A DNA stretch of 64,000 nucleotides from Symbiodinium natans (GCA_905221605.1 CAJNDS010001924.1:20001-84000); one strand, 5' to 3'. Counted from the stretch's first letter, positions 24,288 through 36,369 are shown. Numbers and translations: made by a program. Notes: generated by a model not told the origin, from the sequence alone.

Positions 24288-24613
24288 GTTTAGGGTTTAG
24301 GGTTTATAGGGTCCTCCATCCTAAGCCTTATAAACCTTAAGCCCAAAACCCTACATTTCCATAAGATCGTTCTACCTGGACTACGTAGGGTTTAGGGCTG
24401 AGGGTTTATGGTTTAGGGTTTTTGGGTTCCAGAATATCGTTCTACCTGGACTACACAGGGTAACCAAGAGGAAGAAAACGGAAGTATGCATAAGGGTCCA
24501 TGTAAAGCCCAGCAACTCTGACAACCTTAATGCCTTCCCAGTCTTGAATCCTTCCGCTGCCTCAGAAGAGGAAAGAATACCCTAAACCCGAAACCCGTCT
24601 GACATCGACGCAG

Positions 24614-24674
24614 GCTACTCCATGAAGCGTCCCGAGAAACGGAAAGTCTCCGGCCGCTGGTCGACAAGGGTTGG
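24614..24674 (+). CDS. Candidate exon before S1
   Basis: Acceptor gacgcag|g in the phase left by the previous exon. It reads YSMKRPEKRKVSGRWSTR; a basic stretch just before the membrane domain is expected on the cytosolic side. The donor may be agg|gttggg (24669) or gg|gttgag (24674). Confidence 0.55.
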
Positions 24675-25138
24675 GTTGAGTGGTTCAGGGAATTTTAGCT
24701 CAGGGCTGTTGCGGGTCATCTTCGAGGCTGCCCCCTAAACCCTACACGCCCTAAACCCCTACCCCCGAAAGCCTTGTTCGTGGAAGGGGGACAGGGGATT
24801 TTAGGGCTTGTAGGGTGTGGGGTTTTCCGAAACCCCCTCTCCCCCTGAACTCTTGGCAGAGTTCTGTTTTCCTTCGCTTGAGCGCGCCAGGCGTGAAGGA
24901 GAAGGTCGAAAGAACCATGGAACAGCGCAGGTCCATGGAATTTGCGGCTTGGCCTACAACGTAGGGTGCAGGGCTTAGGCCTGTATACCTGCAGAGCCTA
25001 ATGTAATGCATGAAGTTGTTTTCTGTGTGTCAATGTATGCTGGGAAAAGTGTAATGCGAAATGTGAAACATCGAATGTGCAATGTGTAGTGTTAGTGTTA
25101 AGTGGAATGCGAAATGTGAGACATAGAATGTGCAATGT

Positions 25139-25283
25139 GTAGTGTTAGTGTTAGTGTTAGTGTTAGTGTTAGTGTTAGTGTTAGTGTTAGTGTTAGTGTT
25201 AGTGTTAGTGTTAGTGTTAGTGTTAGTGTTAGTGTTAGTGTTAGTGTTAGTGTTAGTGTTAGTGTTAGTGTTAGTGTTAGTGT
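25139..25283. repeat. TTAGTG hexamer microsatellite
   Basis: About 24 copies of GTGTTA, inside a short region with duplicated GCGAAATGTGA-type words (25055-25125). It yields spurious NTNTNT and TLTLTL frames. Confidence 0.97.
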
Positions 25284-25499
25284 GTGTGTAAGGAGTAATG
25301 GGATGTACTGGAAAGTGCAAGGCACTACGGAATGTAATTGTAATGTAATGCAACATCATGTGGGAATAGAACCTAGGAATAGAACCTAGTATACAGCAAT
25401 GTATATCAACATGTACACCGTGCACATGTTGCATGTGTATGCGGCGTAGACCCAAGCAGGGTCTAGAACAGTCCACAGGCCCAAACAGGGACGAGTCAG

Positions 25500-27300
25500 G
25501 GACGACAAATCCTACACTTCACCAAGAGCGCGATCGGCGCGGATAACCGAGGTGGGAAGCGCCATTTGGAAGACCGTCATCGGCTGCGTGAAGCGACCAC
25601 ATGCAACAGCCGGAGCGACGCAAGCCTTTTAAACCGCACGGGACTACGGCGATTTGCCAGCCCTCGAATCCAGCGCCCAGGCCAGAGCGTGATTTGGGCC
25701 ACTTGGGCTGAAAACGAGCGGTCAACTAGCGTCAACCAGCGTCAACCAGCGCCTCCCTACTCGTAACGCTCGAACCTCGCGGTGATGCCACACTGTCGGG
25801 GATAGGGCTTAGAAATTCGCACATGGCTTAGGGGAGTATATCTGTTATAATTCTGGAGGGCTGGAGGCCCTTGTTGTGGCTATATAGGGTTCAAGATCCA
25901 CAACACGGCCAAATCGTGCTCGAAGACCTAGGGCCGAACCCCGCAACCGTAATTTGCAAACGCTTGCGCGCGCCGCCTCGGCAGCCGGGCCGGTCCAATG
26001 CGAGGTGTAGCATGCTCATCGTAAGCGAAGGAAAGCCAAAATCAATATGTCGCTTGGTGCAGGTTCCAGGGGAGAGTCCCATAGGCTGCACAGCACGGGA
26101 AGCGACGCCAGTCGCAGAAAATAAGCCGCAGAAGAGCTGACAAACTTGTGGCAAAGGCACTTTTTTTCTGGAGACTCTGTGCAGCGTCGGACAGTGCCGC
26201 AGTCTCCAAATGTTCCAAAGCAAATTACAGAGTCCCCAGGAGAAGGGGTGTCCAAGGGGGTGCCAGGGAGGATCCCGTAGTTGGTGTCGCCCTCTGGCTC
26301 GGCATCGGATTGCGGCGCCTCCAAGCAGTTCCGGCAGGCCCCCACAGGGAGGGAGGGGTGGGTCAGAATGTTTTTTGTTGGTGGGAGGTGGGGGAAGACC
26401 AGATCCTGGTTTGCTTGCTCCAGATGAGACCTTGCCGCCAAAGGGCGTCAAAGCCCCAAGAGCTAAGGTTAGCGATTCGTTTCTTGGCAAATCCCGGGAC
26501 TACGCGCTGCTTGGCCAGAAGCCCGAATCCCCTGAAGTTCTAAGACTTATAAAGCCCTCACCGCTCACAATTTTTGGGTTTTAGGGCTTTTGGGCGCAGG
26601 ACGGTGTAGGCAGACAGGATTTAGGGTTCGGCTTTAGGGTGTTGGGGCTCAGAGACCTTAAAAGGCAACACAGAATAGGGCTTCGGGCTTCCTCTAAATT
26701 CAGCATATTCAGGGTGCCCAACAAGGGAGAGAACTCGCCATATGGTATGCGAGATTGTGGCAAGCCACCGCTGCTTCCTGGGAAGACGTGGTGTAAACAA
26801 ACACAGGAAGTCAAGCGCGCGAGGGTTGTCGACTTTCAAGAGCGCATGCGGCCGTACACTGTTTGCCACGGAGCAGACGGTCATTCCGAACCCACGTGCC
26901 CCCTGAGATTCAATGTTCCCTTATGGAGTTAGAGGCTGGGGTGGGGCGCGGGCTCTAACGTCAGGGTTTCGCCGACAAGTGACTTGCGGGGTTTGTTCCT
27001 GGGCTCAATGTCTTTCAAAAGCCCAAAGAAGCTCAATATAAGCTTTCATACGGGAGTGTGAGCCCCTTACAAACTCTACAGTGCCCCATTGACCTGATGA
27101 ACACAGACCCCGCATATGCACTCGAGTACATAGGTGGACAGCACATCCAAAGTACATCCAAAGCACACTCCTCTGTACCCAACCCCACAGCCGAAGCCCT
27201 TGCAAAGCCCCAGTACACCCTCGCAGCCATGACACCTCATGGAGCCTACTCTGACTCAAGCATTAGTTTTCATTCAGCTTCTGGACAGTGCGCTCTAGAG
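25500..27300. other. Repeat-poor intron segment with unassigned open frames
   Basis: No telomeric arrays. Open frames exist on both strands, including a plus frame at 25871-26140 and a minus frame at 25891-26490. They overlap, and none has a recognisable domain. Left unassigned. Confidence 0.4.
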
Positions 27301-27597
27301 GTTTAGGCAAGCTGTGTGGGCGCTGAGGGTTCGGGGTCTCGGGTTTGGGGTTTAGGGCTTGGGGGCCGAAATTGGCCGCAAATCCAAACCCGAACCAAGC
27401 CCGAGAAGACTCGCAGGAAAGGCATCGTGGAGGCCCCGATATTCGAGACGCCCGGCTGCAGCTGCAGTGGTTTAGGGTTGCGGACTTGGGCTTGCAGAGC
27501 TTGACTGGGGTTTGCAAGGCTTTATAGTAGGGTTTGGGCTTGAGCTTGAAGGGTTTATTGGGCTTCATGGTTGAGTGCTTGTGGCCTTATGTTGCAG

Positions 27598-27620
27598 GTG
27601 GCTGATAGCTTTGTACAGGT
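27598..27620 (+). CDS. Candidate microexon just before S1 (VADSFVQ)
   Basis: Acceptor gttgcag|g. With a GC donor after 27620 it ends in phase 2, exactly what the S1 exon needs. The sequence resembles the pre-S1 pattern FDxFV of voltage-gated channels. Confidence 0.4.
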
Positions 27621-27795
27621 GCTGTGGTTTTGGGTTTTGCTATGGGGTAGAACCCTAGACTCTTTAAAGCCCCAAACCCCGAAAGGCAATTTAAGCTTCA
27701 GGATTTTGAGGTTTAGGGTTCAGTTTCAGGGTGTAGGGTTTCAACGTTAAAGTTTGTAAGGTTGAGGGTGCCCACGCCTTTTGTGGTCCTCTGAG

Positions 27796-27880
27796 GTCCG
27801 CGAGCGGAAGTTTGATTCTCCTCTGTGCCGTTCTCATCGGCGTTGAAGCGGAGTACTCGATGCAGCTGGGTGGTCTTAGT
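27796..27880 (+). CDS. Channel exon: transmembrane S1
   Basis: Acceptor ctctgag|g. It reads SASGSLILLCAVLIGVEAEY then SMQLGGLS, the S1 pattern of voltage-gated cation channels (hydrophobic helix ending in IGVE). The GC donor agt|gctcgt puts the next exon in phase 0. The open frame on the other strand here is a shadow. Confidence 0.75.
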
Positions 27881-28593
27881 GCTCGTTTCCCTATAAAGCT
27901 TCTTAGTTATCACCTTTATTTCCTCAAGCCCTAATGCAAAGCCCACCTGAAGGCTTTGAAGGCTTTAAGCCTCAAACTCCAAGGGCCCTACTTAGCCTTA
28001 AGTCCTAACACCCCACAAGCTTCAACGGCCCTACACAACCATTCGGTCTAGTTGTCCTGCAGGCTTTGATGGCCTCGAGGGTTTAGAGTGCCTGCCATGC
28101 GCACATCGCGGCTTGCTAATGCGAAGATGATACAACGGGGTGTTTAGGGTTTAGGGTTTGGGGTTTATTGTTTTAGGGGGCCAGCCCCTTTACAGCACGT
28201 GAAGACAAAAAGATGCCCAATGCAGCCGGAACCCTCGGAAAGCCCATCCCGAAGCCCTCTTGAAACCTCGACCATGCCTCCGTAGGTTTTGCGCCGCCCT
28301 CAAAAAGTAGCGCCTGATGCTGTCTCACAGGCTCCCCCGCGGTTAGCTGCACGCTCTGCTTGACTAGGCAACTGAAGCAATGAGACCGTAGAACCTGAGA
28401 AGCTCTGTCTAAAGCCCGACACCCTATAGAAGCCTTCTTAAGCACCCCTGAAGCACGAGGCAGAACATTGGGCAACCGACACCACCTGCGCCTTGATTGG
28501 ATTGTGAGGGTGCCAGGTTAGGGGTTCGGGTTTGTAGTCTTTCGGGTTTACAGGGTTTAGGGTTACCCTAAAGCCCTAAACCCTAAACCCTAA

Positions 28594-28615
28594 ACCGTAG
28601 CCATTTTGGCTCAAG
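28594..28615 (+). other. Relic dinoflagellate spliced leader
   Basis: All 22 bases match the universal dinoflagellate trans-spliced leader (it begins ACCGTAGCC and ends GGCTCAAG). It abuts a CCCTAAA tract on the left and transcribed-looking sequence on the right. A leader inside genomic DNA, joined to mRNA-like sequence, is the hallmark of a cDNA copied back into the genome. Confidence 0.95.
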
Positions 28616-30254
28616 AGAACTCTAGAGCACCAAATCCTGCCATGCCTCCGAGTCTGTAGAATCTGCGAAGCTTGTTTTCTGGATGAAGAGAATTCACAGC
28701 GCTTTTCACGTGAACTCGCAAGCTTCAAAGAGACATCGTCTCGAGACTTTATCTATGTCAGGTCAGAACTGCGAGGCAGCGGGAGGTCTATATTCCACAG
28801 ATGCAACTGCGGACATGAGAGGGAAAAGAAGAGTTGGAAACTGCAGTGTGATTGGAACAGAGGAACCGGATCCCAGGTGGCTGTCGAGTTGCGTGTCTGA
28901 CATGCCTGGGAACAGCGGAAGAAGACAATGCTGTGTACTTGTCTCTGAATCCGGACCGCGTCTCGAGAGAAGAGTCGGAGTTTCTGTATGCGGCGGAACT
29001 GCAGGAAGCTTGCTTTCTGTCTCGCAACCGCCTCAGAGACTCGGTGGTCTTACTATCAGAGCTGACAGCGCAGTATCTAGCATTGTGTCAGGTCTCCACA
29101 ATCTAGTGAAGTCGTGGTCGCGCTGTTTGAAGTCTCCAAAGACAGCTTCCGTGATAGTAGAAGCTTTGGACAAAACTCATCCTAGCTATCACTTAGAAGG
29201 TCTTCAAGAATATCTTCGCATGCATTCAGAACGACTCTTGAGACAGATGGCCCGAGGCTGCATGCGTACAAGCGGCTGCACTGCGTACAACAGTTATGGT
29301 CCGGAAACTTACATACACTCCTTCGCAGACGCTTCAGGTCTTCCCGTATATCTGGCCCGTGTAAGGCACAGAGCTCAGTGCTGTCGGCTTCGCGTCGTGT
29401 GGCTGCGAGAGACTCGTAGTGCCGGATATCAAGGAAGACGAGATTCAGAAAGTTCTAGCATGCGATGCTAACATTCCCAAGCTCTTGAAGTTAGTGTTCG
29501 CAAACTACCGAGGAACTGTCGTTGCCACAAGCACGAGCACATCGGAGCTTGAACGCAGAGGAATGACGGACCTTCTTCAAGGAAAACCAGACGAGCAGGC
29601 AGATCTGACCTCTGTCTCAGTCTACAACGCGCTACTGAGGTGTGTATCAGTACCTGCAGCACGACTTGCCATTTCAGACTATTGTAGAAGCCACGAGAAC
29701 GATCCAGCGACTCTTGCTAGAATGCTCTCAGATTGCAAGATAGTTGGTGTTGCTGATCGTGCAGAGTCCATTTTAGAAGCTCTGCGAGGCATGCGCCCGA
29801 GCGTCTCTAGCGCGTTCGCTGTCGACTTGAGGGAATGCGTGGAACAGGCAGAAATCTATCAGCTGAGACAGATGCCTACGATTTGCATGGCAGTGTCGCA
29901 GACGCTGATACTGAGCGAACTTGTAAGTTACGTGAGCGACTGTCCCAACACAGCATATGCGTTTACTCAGAGCTGCGTCGTCGAACAGGAATGTCGTGAG
30001 CTACCGTACAAGCTGCCGCGAGAGACCCGGCTGAAGATATTCGGAAGAGCACACCTCCACAAAGTGGTAGCGTTGCCGAACGGAGAGTATCTGTGCGAAG
30101 CTGGCACAACGATTTTCGCACCGTGCGAATCCAGCATGATAGATCAGAAAATCGAAGACTACAATGACATGAGCCGGTGTCAAGATATGATCCTTTTCAT
30201 GGGTGCTTGCGCAAACGTCAGATCGACCAGCTCACTCGACCTCAGTGTGGAAGG
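28616..30254 (+). pseudogene. Retroposed, decayed protein gene (unknown family)
   Basis: The first ATG after the leader is at 28642. Its frame is interrupted by TAG 28657 and TGA at 28684, 28711, 28816 and 28849, then is open to TAG 29104. Between 29104 and 29365 the apparent coding frame shifts more than once. From 29365 to the stop at 30262 there are about 300 open codons; that stop lies in the flanking telomeric repeat. Visible pieces include a CxxC motif (VACLTCLG) and a helical stretch beginning EESEFLYAAEL. There are no introns and codon use is less GC-rich than in the channel exons. Family not recognised: a host gene or a captured dinoflagellate-virus gene are both possible. It lies in the S1-S2 intron of the channel. 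Confidence 0.8.
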
Positions 30255-30316
30255 CAAGCCCTAAGCCCTAAGCCCTAAACCCTAAGCCCTAAACCCTAAA
30301 CCCTAAACCCTAAACC
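30255..30316. repeat. CCCTAAG/CCCTAAA tract at the 3' edge of the retroposed copy
   Basis: The copy ends directly in these repeats; no poly-A tail or obvious target-site duplication is visible. Confidence 0.9.
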
Positions 30317-30567
30317 GAGAGTCACACCCTGAAGCCCCCAGAAAACAACACAAAAACGCCCAAAAGCCTCAAGCCCAAGTGCTGACTCCTCCCACCTGCT
30401 TTTCAAGTTCTCGGGAGGGAACGTGGGAATCAGGTACCTTATATTGTCCCTTAAAGGGCTTAACCCTTGGGGGCTTAGGGCTTAGGGCTTAGGGCTTAGG
30501 GCTTAGGGCTTGGGGCTTGGGGCTTGGGGCTTGGGGCTTGGGGTGTGGGGTCTGAGCCTTAGAGCAG

Positions 30568-30664
30568 GTGTTCCGCGTTCTCAATTCCACCTTCAACTTC
30601 TTCTTCGCATTCGAGCTGCTCCTGCGCGTGATGGTCGACGGCCGCTCAGCGCGCATCCTCCCAG
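30568..30664 (+). CDS. Channel exon: transmembrane S2
   Basis: Acceptor gagcag|g and GC donor ccag|gcaagg, phase 0 to 1. It reads VFRVLNSTFNFFFAFELLLR then VMVDGRSARILP: the S2 helix with its conserved acidic residue followed by the basic S2-S3 loop. Confidence 0.85.
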
Positions 30665-31932
30665 GCAAGGGCCCTCTAGACCCTTAATCCTAAACCCTAA
30701 ACCCTAAACCCTAAACCACTATGAGCCTCCTGAAGACCTACTTCTCTACAAATCTGACCATTCCCCTTGTCCTACAGAGAGAAGAGCCCTAACCCCGAAT
30801 GCTGTTTCGGGTTAGGGTTTCAGGGCTTTTCGTAGTCCTAGACCCTAAAACCCTAAAGCCCTAGAGCCCTAAAGCCCTAAAGCCCTAAAACCCTAAAACC
30901 CTAAAACCCTAGAACCCTAAAACCCTAAAACCCTAGAACCCTAAAACTCTAAAACCCTAAAACCCACAAAACCGCATACCGTGGGCCAGAGCCATCATGT
31001 CTGGGCTTGGGCTTTCGGGGCTTAGAGTTCAGGCGGTTTAGGGCTTGCGGTCGTTCGAAACTAGGGTTTGGTGCTCCGTGGCGGTGATGATGAGTAGTAT
31101 CAGAATCATGAGGACGATCTCTGAAGTGCGCAGAACTGCCGGCCTGGGATTTCAGGGCATCCAGCAGAGGACGGAGCCCTCCGATCCCATCCGCCCGAAG
31201 GAAGAATCGATACGTTCGCGCGGAAATGTTTTTGGTGACTTGCGGCAGAGCCCCAAAAGGGAGGTCAAGAGTGTAGATGGATGGTGCGATGTGACGGAGC
31301 CGCACAGAAAAGTTGACAGCCGTGCTGTAAATTGCTAAGATTGCTTGCACGGAGTCCGGAGTCCCCTCTCCCTCCTTCCCCCGGCCCCTCCCCCCCTTCC
31401 CTCCCCATGGTGTTGACAAGCGTGACCTCCGATAGAGAGCCCCGAAGCTCATGACCCTTAGGGTTTAGGGTCAACCCCTCAAACTCAAGGCTCTCCCTCA
31501 AAACCCGTTCCTGAGGTTTGAAGGATTTGGTGTTTTTTTTCTCTGGGAAGTCGCCGAAAAAGTCGGACAATCTCCCGCTGATGTGTTACGCGCCTTGCGC
31601 GGAAGGAGCGTCAACTAATTCTCTCCTAAAATTTAATTCCAAGGCCACCCCGAGATCCCTTAAAACCCTGTTTAGGGTTTGTAGGGCTTAGGGTTTCTGG
31701 TGTACCCAGTTCCCCCAGTTCCCGAACGGCACTACAAGTCTAGGAAGAGTAGGGTTAGGCTCCCGTATGCACTCCATCAGACCAAAAGGGCATGTTGTTT
31801 CAACACCTGGGCTTTTCCTACCCTGAAACCGAAACTCTAACGCCCACGTCACCCCGAAAACCCCAGCTCTAAACCCTAAGCTCTAGCCACTAGATCACAC
31901 CTAAGCCCGAAGCCCTACTGGTCGAACTTGAG

Positions 31933-31976
31933 GTATTGCCTTCTTCTCCTGGTACAACCCGTCCATCCATTGGAAC
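31933..31976 (+). CDS. Channel exon: S2-S3 linker
   Basis: Acceptor cttgag|g, two-base start that completes a Gly codon from the S2 exon; reads IAFFSWYNPSIHWN; donor gttcct, ends in phase 0. The terminal WN is the usual lead-in to S3. Confidence 0.8.
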
Positions 31977-32749
31977 GTTCCTTGCCTCACATCTTCCAGT
32001 GAGGGCATAAACCCTGACTGAAGGCTCCGCAGTAGAATCGGAACCCCCCCCACAAGGAACTGAATCCCAAACCCTACAGTCCCTACAGCCTATCAGGGTT
32101 TAGGATTGAGGATATAACCCTCCAGCCCTGAACCCTGAACTCATCAAAGGTTTCGGAGAGTTGCACTTCTATGGGCCCTGATAAATCCGTATAGAACCAG
32201 GCAATGGTTCCTTTGGAGCTCCCACGATATTGCTGAGCATGAAAACAAGTTGCCCAAAAGCCCTAAACCTTAAACCCTAAACCCTAAACCCTTATGTCCT
32301 GAACCCTAAACCCCCTGAACCCCTAAATCCTGAACCCAAAATCCGCTAAACCCTTAAATCCTGAACCCTAAGCCCTAAACAGCATTCTCCCAAGACTTGA
32401 TATCTTAGAATTCGTTGCATCACGTTTCGGTTGGGAGGCTGTTGGGCTCAGGCCACCAACGGAAAGTATGGTTTTAGGGTTTAGGGTTTAGGGTCTTGAG
32501 GTTCTCTTAAAGTATGGGCCCATCAGTTTGGAGAGTCAGAGACTCACCCACCTTAACGGAGGGAATTACGGGCTATTGACTAGGATGGTAGTAGTACCCC
32601 TCTTTCAAGGGGGCAGGTCCTCTTTATGAGAGTCAACTCTGCAGGACACCCTCGTAATTCTGAGCTTGCTGGGAACCCACTAAACCTAAACCCTCTCCCC
32701 GAAACCCCTAAACCCTAAAGGGAACCTTTATCGGTTGCCCCCCCGCCAG

Positions 32750-32791
32750 GTGCTGGATTTCACTCTCATAGCCTTTGCAGTTGTTGAGGAG
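32750..32791 (+). CDS. Channel exon: transmembrane S3
   Basis: Acceptor cgccag|g; reads VLDFTLIAFAVVEE, the S3 pattern with the conserved Asp; GC donor gag|gcagcc, phase 0 to 0. An in-frame stop at 32807 shows the exon must end before it. Confidence 0.85.
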
Positions 32792-33616
32792 GCAGCCTGG
32801 CAGAATTGATATTGGGTACGGTTGGGTTTAAACCCTGAAAACCCCGTCTAAACCCTGAAGCGTAAACACCATGAGACATCCTAGGGTCGTCTTGTTAGGA
32901 GATGGCGTAGTCTCGCCTGCTCTGCTCTCGGTTTCTTTTGTTGTTTCCAGCTTTTGTTTTCGGATCGTGCTTTGCGGATTTGTGCGTGGACGTTGTCTTG
33001 GATGTGGTTTACAGCAGAGTCGCCAAAATGTTGCAGGCAAGAGTCGCTAGTCTGCGCAGTCATTCTGCTTGCTGATGAGGTCCCCCAACCCTAAACCCTG
33101 AATCCCAAACCCCAAGCCCCAGACCCTAAACCCTAAGATGAATGTTGAGCTTTAGGGTGTGGGGCTTGGCTCTATCCAGGCCCCGCTTCACACAACGTGT
33201 CCACATCCCTCCTAAACATCCAAATCATAAACCCACATGGACCTGCAAACCTCAAGTCCTGAAGCTTGACTTCCTTAGAACCCTAAACCCTAAACCCTAA
33301 ACCCTAAACCCTAAACCCTAAACCCTAGATCCGAGACCCTAAACCCGAAACCCTAAACTCTAAATGCTAGAAATGCTAGAAGTGCTAGAAACCCTAAAGC
33401 CCCTTAAGGCTCCTAAAGTCCCCAGAAACCCCAAAGCCCCTAAAGCTCTTCATGTCCCTGAAGCTCCGAATGTCACTAAGAACCCTGAAGCCCCTGTTTA
33501 GGGTTTAGGGTTTAGGGGTTTAGGGATTTAGGGGTTTAGGGTTTTAGGGTTTAGGGTTTAGGGTTTAGGGTTTGGGGTTTAGGGTTTAGGGTTTAGGCCC
33601 TAAGCTCAAGCTCCAG

Positions 33617-33661
33617 GTGCTCTTGGTGTGGTTCTCCGGGCCGTCTGGGCTGAACCTTTCC
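33617..33661 (+). CDS. Channel exon: S3-S4 extracellular loop
   Basis: Acceptor ctccag|g; reads VLLVWFSGPSGLNLS; probable GC donor, phase 0 to 0. Joined to the next exon it gives the typical NLSVLRTLR entry into S4. The donor is weak (gcgccc). Confidence 0.7.
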
Positions 33662-34904
33662 GCGCCCCGACCTCCTGGGCCTTACTAGGGTTTAGGGTTT
33701 ATATAGGGTTTAGGGTTCAGGGTTCAGGGTTTAGGGTTTCGGGTTTAGGGTTTCAGGGTTTTTGGGTTCAGGGTTCCAAGGCCTTTTTTTGGGGTCTAGG
33801 GTTTGGGGGTTGAGGCTTATAAGGTTCAGGGTTTCGGGCTTACAGGCTTATAGTCTCTTTTGCAATTGGTTTCGGGTTTACGGTTTAAAGCCGTTAAAGT
33901 TTTAGGGGTGTTTGCAACGTTTTGGGCGCGTCTTGGGTTCGGGAACCCAGACTCTGTAGGGCTTCAGGGTTTCTCAGAGCCCCCCTCTAAGCCCCGAACC
34001 CGGTTGGCGGGTTATAGGCTTCAGGGTTTGGGGTTTAGGTTTGGGGTTTGGGGTTTAGGGTTTAGGGTTTATTAGCTTTCCTGGGTATTTTGTAGGTCAA
34101 GGTAAGCCCTAAACCTGAAGCTTGGGCAACTGCAACACTGCAAGCCTTCAAAACGCTTGAGAAGGCCTGTTTGCAGCCAGAACCCCAGACGCTAAACCCG
34201 ACTCCAGACTCTGAACCCTAAACCCTAGACCCAATTCCCGAATTAAGAGTTTAAGTGTTGAGGGCCTTGGGGTATAAACTCTTCAGAGCCTCCATTCAAC
34301 TCTCAGTCTTTAACCCAACAGGCCGATAAGCCCCTTTAAATGACTTGGGGTTTCGGGTTTCGGGTTTAAGGTTCAGAGTTTAGGGCGTGGGCCTGGGGTT
34401 TAGGGTTTAACGGCCGGGTCTCCCTGGCCTGGGGCTTTTTGTGGGGAGTGGCCCCGACATTTAGAGACCGGCTTGGAGAGATGCACGAATGGAGTTCAGG
34501 AAGGGTCCAAGTGATGTTTGCTCGGGTGGGTTGGGTTGAAAATCTCCATCTGAACCCTGCTCTAGACCATGAAATCTTCAGACCCTAAATGCCCCAAATT
34601 CCTGAAGCCGAAGAGCGCAAAACCCCAAAACCTCAAGAGCCTTCTAGTGCAGGGTCAGCAGTTTCTATGCCCAAAAGCCCCATCATATCAATTCTTGGGG
34701 AGCCGGATCTGATGGGTTGAGGGTTTAGGGTTTAGGGTTTAGAGTTTAGGGTTTAGGGTTTAGGGTTTAGGGTTTAGGGTTTAGGGCCTTAAGGGCTTCA
34801 CGTGCTTTGAAGGCTTTAGGGGTTGTAAGGTTTAGGGTTCAGGGGTTAGGGGCTTGGTGTTTTTTTTTTTTTTTTCCCCCCCTGGTGCACGGGTTGAAGC
34901 CGAG

Positions 34905-34958
34905 GTGCTGCGGACCCTCCGCATGCTGCGCTTGGCGCGCATCTTGCGCATCCTCAAG
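34905..34958 (+). CDS. Channel exon: S4 voltage sensor
   Basis: Acceptor ccgag|g and donor aag|gtggga, phase 0 to 0. Reads VLRTLRMLRLARILRILK: five arginines and a lysine at every third position, the S4 signature. A T/C tract (34858-34882) lies upstream. Confidence 0.9.
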
Positions 34959-35072
34959 GTGGGATTGATCTGGGCATGGGGCGGTTGTTGTTTCATTGGA
35001 TGTCCGTAGGGTTTAATTAGGACTTGTTGAGGCGGGATCCTTTTGTTGAATGGACCCATACCTGAACTGCAC

Positions 35073-35102
35073 CCCCCCCCCCCCCCCCACCCGAAAAAAA
35101 AA
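35073..35102. repeat. Poly-C / poly-A tracts in intron
   Basis: A C run then an A run; a second C run lies at 35309-35327. Slippage-prone. Confidence 0.95.
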
Positions 35103-35377
35103 ACAATATGGCCCAACTAGCAGACATGCACAAAATATCACCGCAACTTGCATAGATGAACCCTGAGCGCCCTAGACGCTATACTCCACCTCAACACCCT
35201 ACTAAACGTAAGGCCCTGAGCCCTAAACCCTAAACCCTGAACCCTAAGCCCTAAACCCGGTAAGACATAAGGACCTGAAAAAACACGAAGCCCTATGCTG
35301 CGCGACGCCCCCCCCCCCCCCCCCCCCATGTGAGGTGGTCCGATTCTTCTCGGAGTTGCGGAAGCTTGGCTTGCCTT

Positions 35378-35575
35378 GGTTTAGGGTTTAGGGTTTAGGG
35401 TTTAGGGTTTAGGGTTTAGGGTTTAGGGTTTAGGGTTTACTGGTAGGGTTTAGGGTTTAGGGTTTAGGGTTTTAGGGTTTAGGGTTTAGGGTTTAGGGTT
35501 TAGGGTTTAGGGTTTAGGGTTTAGGGTTTAGGGTTTAGGGTTTAGGGCCTAGGGTTTAGGGTTTCGGGTTTAGGG
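35378..35575. repeat. TTTAGGG array
   Basis: One of the longest TTTAGGG-orientation arrays, about 25 units with few variants. Confidence 0.97.
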
Positions 35576-35929
35576 CACAGTGCTTCCTTCTGAAAGCCAC
35601 ACCTGTAACCCCTGAATGCTCAGGGTGTAGGATGAAGGGCTTGGCTGGCAGTCTTCAGGACGTGCTGAGGTTGCAGTCCGGCCCCCAGGGGTGGGGCTGA
35701 GGTCTTTAGGATCCGTGCTCTCTTCCTTCCTTCCTTCCTTCCTTCCCTCAAACACTGAAGAGCCTAAAGCTCTAAGCCCTAAGCCCTAAAGCCTAAACCC
35801 TAAACCTTCCTTTTTCCAAAGGACTTCCTACACCCTCAAACCCTGAAGAGCTGTCCCCGCAATCGTGCCCGCATTCCCGCGTCTCAGGCCTCAGGGCCTA
35901 GGTTCCCTTGTGTAACCTCGTCCCCTAAA

Positions 35930-36360
35930 CCCTCCCTGAACCCTAAACCCTGAACCCTAAACAATAACCCTGAACCCCAAACCCTGAACCCCAAACCCTA
36001 AACCTTGAACCCTGAACCCTGAACCCTAAAACCTAAACCCTAAAAACCCTAAACCCAAAAAACCCAAAAAAACCCAAAACACCCTAAACACCCTAAAAAC
36101 CCTAAAAACCCTAAAAACCCTAAAAGCCCTAAAAACCCTTAAAACCCTAAAAACCCTAAAAACCTAAAAACCCTAAAAACCCTAAAAACCCTAAAAACCC
36201 TAAAAGCCCTAAAAACCCTAAAAACCCTAAAAATCCTGAAAGCCCTAAAAGCCCTAAAAACCCTGAACCCTAGACCCTAAACCCTAAAACCCCCTAAAAC
36301 CCCCTAAACCCTAAACCCTAAGAACCCTAAACCCTAAAAACCCTAAACCCTAAGAGCCCG
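35930..36360. repeat. CCCTAAA and CCCTAAAAA arrays
   Basis: A CCCTGAA/CCCTAAA tract grades into a homogeneous 9-base variant CCCTAAAAA, ending immediately before the S5 exon. Confidence 0.95.
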
Positions 36361-36369
36361 AGCGCGAAG

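Noticed and set aside
25030-25476. NTNTNT / TLTLTL open frames
   Set aside because: Translation of the TTAGTG microsatellite.
27713-27946. Minus-strand frame with protein-like sequence
   Set aside because: The plus strand of the same segment encodes the S1 helix with matching phases; the minus frame is a shadow.
28683-29471. 262-codon plus ORF in the retrocopy
   Set aside because: It is in a different frame from the first ATG after the leader, and the other frame has more natural protein composition over 28861-29104. Only the part from about 29105 to 29250 looks coding.
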